From the NCBI GenBank assembly GCA_947588995.1, contig CANPZI010000009.1, positions 42,119 through 106,118 on the forward strand: 64,000 bases of DNA, given 5' to 3'. The notes beneath the pieces were generated by a model. It was given only the letters and a program-made list of their open reading frames with translations, searched no databases and had not been told where the DNA came from. Shown one piece after another: positions 1 through 8,341 of the stretch (within the stretch, counting starts at the first letter, position 1; every line of letters starts with the position of its first letter). This DNA comes from an uncultured Lachnospiraceae bacterium (lineage in GTDB: Bacteria > Bacillota > Clostridia > Lachnospirales > Lachnospiraceae). A program made the position numbers and the translations under genes.

Positions 1-1
1 A

Positions 2-229
2 TACGAGGGCTGCCTGAGCGTGCCCGGCAAGAGCGGGATTGTGACGAGGCCCAACTATGTCAAGGTGCTCGCCTGTGACGAGAACATGAAGCCTTTTGAA
101 CTGGAGGGGACGGAGCTTCTGGCGAGAGCGCTCTGCCATGAGCTGGATCATCTGGACGGCCACCTGTATGTGGAGAAAGTGGCGGGCCCGCTTGTGAACA
201 CGGCGGATCTGGCGGAGACCGAAGAGTAG
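2..229 (+). CDS. def: Peptide deformylase, 3' part only
   Basis: The gene runs in from the left edge; the first complete codon is at base 2. The visible 75 residues hold deformylase motif 2 (EGCLS) at the very start and motif 3 HELDH (HExxH metal site) in the middle. The enzyme removes the N-terminal formyl group from nascent proteins in the cytosol. The fmt gene follows 27 bases downstream, the usual def-fmt pairing. The acidic tail after the HExxH helix is normal for the family. The missing N-terminal half lies outside the window, so this is not a broken gene. Confidence 0.93.
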   Translation, partial: YEGCLSVPGKSGIVTRPNYVKVLACDENMKPFELEGTELLARALCHELDHLDGHLYVEKVAGPLVNTADLAETEE

Positions 230-256
230 CCAGAAAGCTTCGGAACGGAGGAAGAC

Positions 257-1219
257 ATGAAGATCGTATTTATGGGAACGCCCGATTTCGCGGTCAGCGC
301 GCTGCAGGCCATCATAGAGGCGGGGCACGAAGTGGCCGCCGTGGTGACGCAGCCGGATAAGCCGCGGGGAAGAGGCAGGGAAATGCAGGCGACGCCGGTG
401 AAAGTATGTGCGCTGGCTCACGATATTCCGGTGTTCCAGCCGGTGAAGATCAGGGAGCCGGAAGCGGTGGGGACGCTGCGCGCATACGGAGCGGATATCT
501 TTGTGGTGGCTGCTTTCGGGCAGATCCTGACGGAGGAGATTCTGACCATGCCCAGATACGGCTGCGTAAACATCCATGCCTCCCTGCTGCCAAAGTACAG
601 AGGGGCGGCGCCGATTCAGCAGGCTGTCATCGACGGGGAGAAAGTCAGCGGTGTCACCATCATGCAGATGGACAGGGGAATCGACACGGGAGACATACTC
701 ATGAAAGCGGAGGTCCCCATCGCCGACAGAGAGACCGGCGACAGTCTCCATGACAAGCTGGCGGCGGCCGGCGCAAGGCTGATTACGGAGGCGCTTCCCC
801 TGATTGAGCGGGGTGAGGTGACGCCGGTGAAGCAGAACGACGAGGAGGCTTCTTATGTCAGAACACTGCGGAAGAATATGGGCAGGATCGACTGGCAGCA
901 GGATGCCGTCACCCTGGACCGGCTGATCCGCGGTCTGCTCTCCTGGCCGGGGGCTTTCACGGTCCGCGGCGGCAGGATACTCAAAATCTGGGAGGCTGAG
1001 CCGGTGACGGCGGAAGAGATGCGCCCAAAGGCTAAAATTCTGCCGGAGGAGGCAGAGCCGGGCACGGTGGCCCTCGTGGAGCGGGACGCTTTCTATGTGC
1101 GGACGGGGAACGGCTTTATGAAGATTCTGGCCGTGCAGCCGGAAGGAAAGAAGCGCATGGCGGTGTCAGATTTTCTGCGGGGCTATCCGGTAGAGGCGGG
1201 GGAGCTGTTGGGAGCATAA
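257..1219 (+). CDS. fmt: Methionyl-tRNA formyltransferase
   Basis: 320 residues, normal length. It formylates the initiator Met-tRNA using 10-formyltetrahydrofolate. The N-terminal Rossmann-type domain begins MKIVFMGTPDFA. The signature HASLLPKYRGAAPI lies at about residues 107-120 and includes the catalytic His107, with the catalytic Asp in TGDILM near residue 143. The C-terminal OB-like domain follows from about 205. The ATG has the ribosome site GGAGGAAG just upstream. It is co-directional with def and separated from it by a short gap, so the two likely form one transcript. Confidence 0.96.
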   Translation: MKIVFMGTPDFAVSALQAIIEAGHEVAAVVTQPDKPRGRGREMQATPVKVCALAHDIPVFQPVKIREPEAVGTLRAYGADIFVVAAFGQILTEEILTMPRYGCVNIHASLLPKYRGAAPIQQAVIDGEKVSGVTIMQMDRGIDTGDILMKAEVPIADRETGDSLHDKLAAAGARLITEALPLIERGEVTPVKQNDEEASYVRTLRKNMGRIDWQQDAVTLDRLIRGLLSWPGAFTVRGGRILKIWEAEPVTAEEMRPKAKILPEEAEPGTVALVERDAFYVRTGNGFMKILAVQPEGKKRMAVSDFLRGYPVEAGELLGA

Positions 1220-1238
1220 GAGGAAAGGAAGGATAAAC

Positions 1239-1973
1239 ATGGGTTATTATGGTGGTTATTATGGTCTTTATCACAGTCCGTTTTATTTCGATCCGACCTA
1301 TATTCTGGTGCTGATCGGGGCGGTACTGTGCATCTGGGCGCAGGCGCGCGTCACCTCCACTTACGGGAAGTATTCCCGCGTCAGGAGCAGGAGCGGCATG
1401 ACGGGCGCGCAGGCGGCGCAGAGAATTTTGCAGATGTCGGGCATCCATGATGTGCGCATCGAGCATGTGAGAGGCAGCCTGACAGATCACTACGACCCCT
1501 CGGCCAAGGTGCTTCGCCTGTCGGATACCGTGTACGCCTCCGATTCCGTGGCTGCCATCGGGGTGGCGGCGCACGAGTGCGGACATGCGCTGCAGCACCA
1601 CAGGGGCTATGCGCCTCTGACATTCCGAACGGCGCTCGTGCCGGTGGCGAACATCGGCTCTATGGCGGGCGTGCCGCTCATTCTGCTGGGTGTGATTCTC
1701 GGCATGAGCCAGACGCTGATCCAGATCGGTATCTGGGTGTTCGCGCTGTCGGTGCTTTTCCAGGTGGTGACGCTTCCCGTAGAGTTTAACGCCTCCTCCA
1801 GGGCGCTGGCGATGCTCGGCGACTATGGCATGATGGAGCCTGGCGAGGTCAAGGGCTGCCGCAAGGTGCTGTCTGCCGCGGCGCTCACCTATGTGGCTGC
1901 CGCAGCGACGGCCATTCTGCAGCTTCTCAGGCTGATTCTGCTGTTTGGCGGCAGGGGCAGCCGGGACGACTGA
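1239..1973 (+). CDS. Membrane neutral zinc metallopeptidase (YugP family)
   Basis: 244 residues. A Tyr/Gly-rich N terminus leads into a membrane segment at about 21-37. The zinc site HECGH is at residues 112-116, inside AAHECGHALQHH. Hydrophobic segments follow at about 130-175 and 205-236. This is the pattern of the YugP / Zn_peptidase_2 family of membrane-bound peptidases, whose substrate is not established. It sits 19 bases after fmt with a strong AAGGAAGG site. The fmt - YugP - rsmB order is common in Clostridia, which supports operon membership but says little about function. Confidence 0.88.
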   Translation: MGYYGGYYGLYHSPFYFDPTYILVLIGAVLCIWAQARVTSTYGKYSRVRSRSGMTGAQAAQRILQMSGIHDVRIEHVRGSLTDHYDPSAKVLRLSDTVYASDSVAAIGVAAHECGHALQHHRGYAPLTFRTALVPVANIGSMAGVPLILLGVILGMSQTLIQIGIWVFALSVLFQVVTLPVEFNASSRALAMLGDYGMMEPGEVKGCRKVLSAAALTYVAAAATAILQLLRLILLFGGRGSRDD

Positions 1974-2028
1974 ACAGGCGGTGCAGGGACCGCGGGGCAC
2001 TGCAGCGGTGTGAAAATGTGGTGAAGAG

Positions 2029-3381
2029 ATGAATGTACGGGAGATTGTTCTGGATATTCTGCTGGAACTGTCGCGGGAAAATGAATACAGCAATGTCCTG
2101 ATTGCCGTTGTCCTGGAAAAGTACGATTATCTGGACGGCAGAGAGAAATCGTTTATCAAGAGGGTCGCGGCGGGAACCGTCGAGCGCAGGATTCAGATCG
2201 ACTATGTGCTCGGCCGGTTCTCCAAAGTGCCCGTGGAGAAGATGAAGCCGCTCATTCGCGAGCTGCTTCGCATGAGCTGCTACCAGATTCTTTTTATGGA
2301 CAATATCCCCGATGCGGCTGTCTGCAACGAGGCGGTGAAGCTTGCGAAAAAACGGCATTTTCAGTCTCTGCAGGGCTATGTCAACGGTGTGCTGCGCGCG
2401 GTCGCAAGAGGCAGGGAGCAGATTGTCTATCCGGACAGACGGACGGCCTGCCGGGAGTACCTGTCGGTATGCTGTTCCATGCCGCCATGGCTCGTTGCGC
2501 ACTTCTGCGATGCTTACGGCGAGGAACGGTGCGGGCAGATCCTGCAGGCTTTTTTGCAGCCCGGTGCAGTCGGCATCAGGTTTCAGGACGCGGTGGATGA
2601 GGAGGAGCGAAAACGTCTGCTGGCGGCGTGGCGCAGACAGGGCGTCAGCGCGCGGATGAATCCGTATCTGCCCTATGCGGCCTCTGTGGAGAAAGCGGAG
2701 GGAATCCGCAGTCTGGAGGGCTATGCGGAGGGCGCTTTTGCGGTACAGGATGTAAGTTCCATGCTGGTGATCGAGGCGGCGGGTATCAGGGCGGGGGACA
2801 CGGTGATCGACGTCTGCGCTTCCCCGGGCGGCAAGGCGCTGCACGCGGCCTCCAGGCTGGCGGGGACAGGAGAGGTCATCGCCTGTGATCTGACGCCGCG
2901 CAAGACCGAGAGAATCGAGGAGAATATGAGGCGGCTGCGCATGACGAATGTGTCCGTCAGGGTGCGCGACGCCCGCGTCCCCGATGAGGAACTGATCGGC
3001 CGGGCGGATGTGCTGATTGCGGATGTGCCCTGTTCGGGGCTCGGTGTGATCGGCCGGAAGCAGGATATCAGATACCGGGTGACGCCCGATTCCATACAGG
3101 AACTCATAGGGCTGCAGAAAGATATTCTGCGGAACGCGGTGCGGTATCTGAAGCCGGACGGCATCATGATGTATAGCACATGTACCATGAATCCTGCCGA
3201 GAATGAAGAGACGGTGTCGTGGCTTGGCAGCGAGTGCGGCATGGAGACCGTGAGCATGGCGGGCGAGCTGCCGGAGCCTTTCCGCGAGGGCGCGGAGCGG
3301 GGGTATGTACAGCTTCTGCCGGGCATACACGGCACGGACGGTTTCTTTATCGCGAAGCTGCGCAGGAGAGGACAGAGATGA
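2029..3381 (+). CDS. rsmB: 16S rRNA m5C967 methyltransferase RsmB
   Basis: 450 residues. An N-terminal NusB-like RNA-binding domain (about 1-130) is followed by a Rossmann methyltransferase domain. The SAM site is DVCASPGGKALHA. Catalytic motifs PCSGLG (motif IV) and YSTCTMNPAENE (motif VI, with the nucleophilic Cys) are both present. It methylates C5 of a cytosine in 16S rRNA. Its stop overlaps the rlmN start in ATGA, so the two RNA modification genes are translationally coupled. A long open frame on the opposite strand here is only a shadow of this GC-rich gene. Confidence 0.95.
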   Translation: MNVREIVLDILLELSRENEYSNVLIAVVLEKYDYLDGREKSFIKRVAAGTVERRIQIDYVLGRFSKVPVEKMKPLIRELLRMSCYQILFMDNIPDAAVCNEAVKLAKKRHFQSLQGYVNGVLRAVARGREQIVYPDRRTACREYLSVCCSMPPWLVAHFCDAYGEERCGQILQAFLQPGAVGIRFQDAVDEEERKRLLAAWRRQGVSARMNPYLPYAASVEKAEGIRSLEGYAEGAFAVQDVSSMLVIEAAGIRAGDTVIDVCASPGGKALHAASRLAGTGEVIACDLTPRKTERIEENMRRLRMTNVSVRVRDARVPDEELIGRADVLIADVPCSGLGVIGRKQDIRYRVTPDSIQELIGLQKDILRNAVRYLKPDGIMMYSTCTMNPAENEETVSWLGSECGMETVSMAGELPEPFREGAERGYVQLLPGIHGTDGFFIAKLRRRGQR

Positions 3382-4409
3382 CGGATCTGAAATCACTTAC
3401 CCTGGATGAACTGACGGCAGAGATGCAAAAGATGGGCGAGAAGTCTTTTCGGGCGAAGCAGCTGTACGGGTGGATGCACGGCAGGCAGGCCGTCTGCTAT
3501 GAGGAGATGACGAATCTGCCGAGGACGCTTGCGGACAAGTGCCGGGAACGGTATGATTACATCGTGCTGAAACCGGTGCGCGTGCAGGAGTCCGCCATAG
3601 ACGGCACGAGAAAGTATCTCTTTGCGCTGCCGGACGGCAATACGGTGGAGAGCGTGCTGATGCGCTATAAGCACGGCAGCTGCGTCTGCGTATCTTCCCA
3701 GGTGGGCTGCCGTATGGGGTGCCGTTTCTGTGCCTCCACGCTGGACGGTCTGGAGCGGAATCTGCTTCCCTCGGAGATGCTGGAGCAGGTGTATGCCGTC
3801 ACACGGCATACCGGCGAGAGGGTGTCGAACGTGGTGGTGATGGGGAGCGGCGAGCCGTTAGACAACTACGACAATCTCCTGCGTTTCCTCGAACTGCTGA
3901 CAGACGAAAACGGGCTGCATATCAGTCAGCGCAATGTCACGGTATCCACCTGCGGGATCGTGCCCAGGATGCGGCAGCTGGCGGACAGGCAGCTGCAGAT
4001 CACGCTGGCGCTGTCGCTCCATGCGGCGACGGACGACAGGAGGCGGAAGCTGATGCCGGTTGCGGAGAGGTACTCCCTGAACGAGTTGATGGAGGCGTGC
4101 GCCTACTATTTTGAACGGACAGGCAGACGGATCACTTTCGAGTACAGTCTGGTGCGGGGCGTCAACGACTCCGCGGAGGACGCCGCGCTCTTAGCCTCCC
4201 TCATCGGGCACCTCAACTGTCATGTGAATCTGATCCCGGTCAATCCGATACGGGAGAGGGACTATGTGCAGTCAGAGCGGTATGCGGTGAACGCGTTTCG
4301 CGACAGACTGCGGGATAGAGGCTTAAATGTCACGGTAAGGCGGGAGATGGGCAGGGATATCGACGGCGCCTGCGGCCAGCTTCGGCGCAGATATATGCGG
4401 GGAGAGTAG
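3378..4409 (+). CDS. rlmN: Dual-specificity 23S rRNA/tRNA m2A methyltransferase RlmN
   Basis: 343 residues from the ATG that overlaps the rsmB stop. The in-frame upstream region lies inside rsmB and is not used. This radical SAM enzyme makes C2-methyladenosine in 23S rRNA and tRNA. The [4Fe-4S] motif CRMGCRFC (C111, C115, C118) is present, followed by the SAM stretch VVMGSGEPLDN. The methyl-carrying Cys near the C terminus is in GRDIDGACGQL. All expected functional residues are visible. Confidence 0.96.
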   Translation: MTDLKSLTLDELTAEMQKMGEKSFRAKQLYGWMHGRQAVCYEEMTNLPRTLADKCRERYDYIVLKPVRVQESAIDGTRKYLFALPDGNTVESVLMRYKHGSCVCVSSQVGCRMGCRFCASTLDGLERNLLPSEMLEQVYAVTRHTGERVSNVVVMGSGEPLDNYDNLLRFLELLTDENGLHISQRNVTVSTCGIVPRMRQLADRQLQITLALSLHAATDDRRRKLMPVAERYSLNELMEACAYYFERTGRRITFEYSLVRGVNDSAEDAALLASLIGHLNCHVNLIPVNPIRERDYVQSERYAVNAFRDRLRDRGLNVTVRREMGRDIDGACGQLRRRYMRGE

Positions 4410-4422
4410 GCTTTTTTATTTT

Positions 4423-4451
4423 TTGACCTTTTGGCTGCAGTGTGTTAAAAT
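4423..4451 (+). promoter_or_regulatory. Sigma-A-type promoter for prpC-prkC-rsgA
   Basis: TTGACC (4423-4428), a 17-base spacer, and TAAAAT (4446-4451) lie just after rlmN and about 60 bases before the prpC GTG. The match to the housekeeping consensus is good, and it suggests that the phosphatase/kinase group starts a new transcription unit. Confidence 0.6.
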
Positions 4452-4510
4452 ATTGAAGATTATGGATATATATGGTAAGTGCGGGAAGCGACAATCAGGA
4501 GGAAGTTACG

Positions 4511-5257
4511 GTGCTTAGATCCTATGCGGTAACGGACATCGGACGGAAGAGACAATTGAATCAGGATTTTATCTATCATTCGGAGACTCCTGTGGGTAAT
4601 CTGCCGAATCTGTTTATCGTGGCGGACGGCATGGGCGGACACAAGGCAGGGGACTATGCTTCCCGCTGTGCGGTGGAATGTGTGGTGGAGGAGATCGGCG
4701 CGTCGCTTGAGAAGAGTCCTGTCAGGATCATGGGGATGGCGATCGGCAAGGCGAATGCGCTCATACGCAGGCAGGCGCGGGAAAATGCGGCTTACAGCGG
4801 TATGGGCACTACGATGGTGGCCGCCACATGTATCGGGCAGTATCTTGAAGTGGCTAATGTGGGAGACAGCAGGCTGTATGTCATAGGAGACGAAATAGAG
4901 CAGATTACAGAGGATCACTCCCTGGTGGAGGAGATGGTGCGCATGGGCGGGCTGGACCGCGCGGCTGCCAGAAACCATCCGGACAAGAACATCATCACAC
5001 GGGCGATTGGCGCGAGGGACTACGTCGACACCGATTTTTTCAGCAGGGAGATGAAGCCCGGCGAGCTGGTGATGCTGTGCTCCGACGGTCTGACCAATAT
5101 GGTGGAGGACGAGGAGATATGGAAGATCCTGACAGGGGAAGGGACGCTGGAGAACAGGGTGGATCGGTTGGTGGAGACGGCCAATCGAAACGGCGGCAAG
5201 GATAATATTTCCGTGATTGTGATCGAGCCGTTAGCAGATGAGGTGGAACATGGTTAA
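4511..5257 (+). CDS. prpC: PP2C-type protein serine/threonine phosphatase
   Basis: 248 residues starting at a GTG with AGGAGGAAG six bases upstream; upstream in-frame codons lack such a site. PP2C metal motifs are all present: VADGMGGH near residue 38, GDSRLYV, and CSDGLTNM with the terminal Asp in GGKDNIS. It is expected to dephosphorylate PrkC and its substrates in the cytosol. It overlaps the prkC start by 8 bases, the classic prpC-prkC coupling in Firmicutes. Confidence 0.95.
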   Translation: MLRSYAVTDIGRKRQLNQDFIYHSETPVGNLPNLFIVADGMGGHKAGDYASRCAVECVVEEIGASLEKSPVRIMGMAIGKANALIRRQARENAAYSGMGTTMVAATCIGQYLEVANVGDSRLYVIGDEIEQITEDHSLVEEMVRMGGLDRAAARNHPDKNIITRAIGARDYVDTDFFSREMKPGELVMLCSDGLTNMVEDEEIWKILTGEGTLENRVDRLVETANRNGGKDNISVIVIEPLADEVEHG

Positions 5258-7361
5258 GATAGGAATGATGATAGGCGACAGGTACGAGATCCTGGAAAAG
5301 ATCGGCACCGGCGGGATGTCGGATGTATATAAGGCCAAGGACCACAAGCTGAACCGGTTTGTGGCAGTCAAGGTGCTGAAGCAGGAGTTTGGGGAGAACG
5401 CGAACTTCGTCTCCAAGTTCAGGATCGAGGCACAGGCGGCCGCGGGACTGATGCACCCCAATATCGTCAACGTGTATGACGTGGGCGAGGAGAGCGGGAT
5501 CCACTATATTGTGATGGAACTGGTGGAAGGCATCACCCTGAAGAAATATATCGAGAAGAAAGCACGGCTGTCCGTCAAGGAAGCGGTCAGCATTGCGATT
5601 CAGGTGTCCATGGGCATTGAGGCGGCGCACAATAACCACATTATCCACAGGGACATCAAACCGCAGAATATCATCATCTCCAAGGAGGGCAAGGTGAAAG
5701 TGACGGATTTTGGTATCGCCAAAGCCGCCACCAGCAACACGATCACCTCCAATGTCATGGGATCGGTACACTACACTTCGCCGGAGCAGGCCAGAGGAGG
5801 CTACAGTGACGAGAAGAGCGATATCTACTCGCTGGGCATCACCATGTTCGAGATGCTGACGGGCAGGGTGCCTTTTAACGGGGAGACGACGGTGGCGATC
5901 GCCATCAAGCATATCCAGGAGGAGATGCCCTCGCCGCGGGAGTATGTCTCGGAGATCCCTGTCAGTGTGGAGCAGATTGTGCTGAAGTGCTGCCAGAAGA
6001 GCCCTGACAGAAGATATCAGTCGATGGGCGAGTTGATTGCCGATCTGAAACAGTCGCTGATCAATCCGGACGAGGATTTCGTCAAGGTGGTCGATCCCGA
6101 TGAGGAAGCGTCCACGCGCATGATCACGGACCGTGACATGGTGCGGATCAAAAAACAGTCCGACAGGCGGGATTCCATGGACGAGGCAATGCGTCTGAAA
6201 AAGGACAGCAGACGCGCCTATGAGGAAGACGAAGAGGACGATGAGGAGGAGGACGAGGATTGGGAGGACGAGGACGATGAGGACTACGATCCCAAGATGG
6301 AGAAGATAACGACCATTCTTGCGGTGGTGGCTGCGCTGTTGATCGGCTGTATCGTGATCTTCCTCGTGGGCAGAGCTTTCGGCGTGTTCAGCTTTGGAGA
6401 GAAAGCGGACGGAGAGACGCAAGAGGCGGAGTCCGAACAGGTGGAGATGATCCGTGTCGTCGGCATGAATGTGGATGACGCGAAGCGCGCGCTGCTGGAG
6501 CTGGGGCTGACGCCGGAGATCCAGTATGAGGTGAACACCAGCTATGACGAGGGGACGGTTCTGCGCGCAAGCGTGCAGGACGGTCTGATGATAGACAAAA
6601 ATACGGTGATTGTACTCACTGTGGCACAGGGCGAGGAAGGCGTGACGGTTCCCGCGGTGACGGGCAAGTCCGAGGCGGAGGCTGTCTCTGTGCTGGAAAA
6701 AGAGGGCTTTGTGGTCAGTGTGACCGAGAGTTACGATTCCTCCGTGGAGAGCGGCTATGTCATCTCTCAGTCGCCCGAGGCGGACACTACGGCGCCCAAG
6801 GGATCTTCCGTCACACTCCGCGTCAGCCAGGGAGCGGAGGACGATAAGATCCGTGTGCCGAATGTGGTCGGTTTGACGGAGGAGGACGCCACGGTCACGC
6901 TGGTGGAGAGCGGCCTGGGTGTCGGTACGGTGACGACCGTCAGTAACGAGGACGCCTCTCTGGTTGACAAGGTATGCTACCAGAGCTATTCCGTCGGCTC
7001 CTATGTCGATAAGGGCACGGCGGTGGACTTAAAGGTGAGCACCGGCCCGGAGGATGTGACGTACCGTTATTCCGAGGGCATCGAGGCGCCCACGGAGGAT
7101 CCCGAGTACCGCGGCGGCATGCCGGTGAACGTCACGGTGACGACGGCGGACGGCACACAGCTGCTCAGCACGCAGACATCCAACTTTCCTGTGGTGGTCA
7201 ACTATACGGGAATCAAGTCTCCGAACGGCACGATCACTTTCCGCTTCACGGTGGAGCGCGAGGCGGAGAGCACGACGGACGAGAACGGGAATGTGATCAC
7301 CGGGGAGGCGGTTACGGAGGAGAAGACCGTGACGCGGGAAGTCAATTTTGTGCAGGAATAG
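5250..7361 (+). CDS. prkC: PASTA-domain membrane serine/threonine kinase
   Basis: 703 residues from the ATG overlapping prpC; a second start at MMIGDRYEI is possible. The Hanks-type kinase domain covers about 9-270, with GTGGMSDV glycine loop, Lys41, HRDIKPQN and DFGIAKA. A very acidic linker (about 315-345) precedes one transmembrane helix. Three extracellular PASTA repeats then follow (about 390-580), which bind muropeptides or lipid II in characterised homologues. A Thr-rich tail of about 100 residues ends the protein. The kinase controls growth, wall synthesis and spore germination in relatives. Confidence 0.95.
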   Translation: MVKIGMMIGDRYEILEKIGTGGMSDVYKAKDHKLNRFVAVKVLKQEFGENANFVSKFRIEAQAAAGLMHPNIVNVYDVGEESGIHYIVMELVEGITLKKYIEKKARLSVKEAVSIAIQVSMGIEAAHNNHIIHRDIKPQNIIISKEGKVKVTDFGIAKAATSNTITSNVMGSVHYTSPEQARGGYSDEKSDIYSLGITMFEMLTGRVPFNGETTVAIAIKHIQEEMPSPREYVSEIPVSVEQIVLKCCQKSPDRRYQSMGELIADLKQSLINPDEDFVKVVDPDEEASTRMITDRDMVRIKKQSDRRDSMDEAMRLKKDSRRAYEEDEEDDEEEDEDWEDEDDEDYDPKMEKITTILAVVAALLIGCIVIFLVGRAFGVFSFGEKADGETQEAESEQVEMIRVVGMNVDDAKRALLELGLTPEIQYEVNTSYDEGTVLRASVQDGLMIDKNTVIVLTVAQGEEGVTVPAVTGKSEAEAVSVLEKEGFVVSVTESYDSSVESGYVISQSPEADTTAPKGSSVTLRVSQGAEDDKIRVPNVVGLTEEDATVTLVESGLGVGTVTTVSNEDASLVDKVCYQSYSVGSYVDKGTAVDLKVSTGPEDVTYRYSEGIEAPTEDPEYRGGMPVNVTVTTADGTQLLSTQTSNFPVVVNYTGIKSPNGTITFRFTVEREAESTTDENGNVITGEAVTEEKTVTREVNFVQE

Positions 7362-7386
7362 AGACGAAAACCGATACGGAGGATAG

Positions 7387-8265
7387 ATGACAGGGAAAAT
7401 TATCAAGGGGATCGCGGGTTTCTACTATGTCTATGCGGAGGGCAGGGGCGTCTACGCGTGCCGTGCCAAGGGGATTTTCCGCAACGAGAAAATCAAGCCC
7501 CTGGTGGGGGACGATGTGGAGATGGAAGTGCTTGACGAGAAAGACAGGGAGGGTACCATCCTGAAGATCTATCCGCGAAAGAGCGCTCTGATCCGCCCGG
7601 CGGTGGCGAATGTGGATCAGGCGCTCATCATTTTTGCGATCGTGAAGCCCAATCCCAATTTTAACCTGTTAGACAGGTTCCTGATCCGCATGGAACGGCA
7701 GAATCTGCCCACCGTCATCTGTTTTAACAAGCAGGATATCGCCTCGGAGGAGGAGAAAGAGGCGCTGCGCAGGGCCTATGAGACTTGCGGGTACCGCGTG
7801 CTGTTCGTAAGCGCCCTGGAGAATGAGGGGTTAGAGCAGGTGCGGGAGGTTCTGGAGGGCAGGACTACCACCGTGGCGGGGCCGAGCGGCGTGGGCAAAT
7901 CTTCCCTGATCAACCGCCTCGCGCCCACGGCGCACATGGAGACGGGAGAGATCAGCAGAAAAATCGACAGGGGCAGGCATACCACCCGCCACTCGGAGAT
8001 GATCGCTCTCGGAAACGGTACATACATCATGGATACGCCGGGGTTTACGTCGTTAGATATCTCTGAGATCACCAAGGAGGAGCTGGGACATTACTATCCC
8101 GAATTTGTGCAGTATGAGCCGTACTGCAAATTCAGCGGCTGTTCCCATATCAGCGAGCCCTCCTGCGGCGTCAAGGAGGCCGTGGAGGCGGGAAAGATCA
8201 GCAGAGTGCGCTATGAAAACTATCAGGCGCTGTACCGGGAACTGAAAGAAGTCAGGCGGTATTAA
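7387..8265 (+). CDS. rsgA: Ribosome small-subunit GTPase RsgA
   Basis: 292 residues. It is a circularly permuted GTPase: an OB-fold N terminus, then G4 (NKQD), G1 (GPSGVGKSS) and G3 (DTPGFT). A C-terminal zinc knuckle has Cys/His ligands in CKFSGCSHISEPSC. It assists late 30S subunit assembly. In Bacillus the orthologue (CpgA) follows prkC and is phosphorylated by it; the same order here supports the assignment. The ATG has the site GGAGG seven bases upstream. Confidence 0.95.
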   Translation: MTGKIIKGIAGFYYVYAEGRGVYACRAKGIFRNEKIKPLVGDDVEMEVLDEKDREGTILKIYPRKSALIRPAVANVDQALIIFAIVKPNPNFNLLDRFLIRMERQNLPTVICFNKQDIASEEEKEALRRAYETCGYRVLFVSALENEGLEQVREVLEGRTTTVAGPSGVGKSSLINRLAPTAHMETGEISRKIDRGRHTTRHSEMIALGNGTYIMDTPGFTSLDISEITKEELGHYYPEFVQYEPYCKFSGCSHISEPSCGVKEAVEAGKISRVRYENYQALYRELKEVRRY

Positions 8266-8284
8266 GAGGCGTAAAAGAAACAGA

Positions 8285-8313
8285 AGGACAGGTCGTGAGC
8301 GGCCTGTCCTTTT
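8285..8313. terminator. Rho-independent terminator between convergent genes
   Basis: Arms AGGACAGG and CCTGTCCT flank a short loop and a T run. It sits between rsgA and the leftward sensor kinase and could serve both directions. Confidence 0.75.
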
Positions 8314-8341
8314 CGATGTTTTGAGACGGGAAAAGCGGCTT

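Noticed and set aside
1927..3396. Open frame of 489 codons on the minus strand
   Set aside because: It lies opposite rsmB, has no ribosome site and no protein-like composition; a GC-rich shadow frame.
5040..6422. 460-codon minus-strand frame opposite prpC-prkC
   Set aside because: Poly-Leu/Ile/His composition is the mirror of the acidic prkC linker; no start signal.
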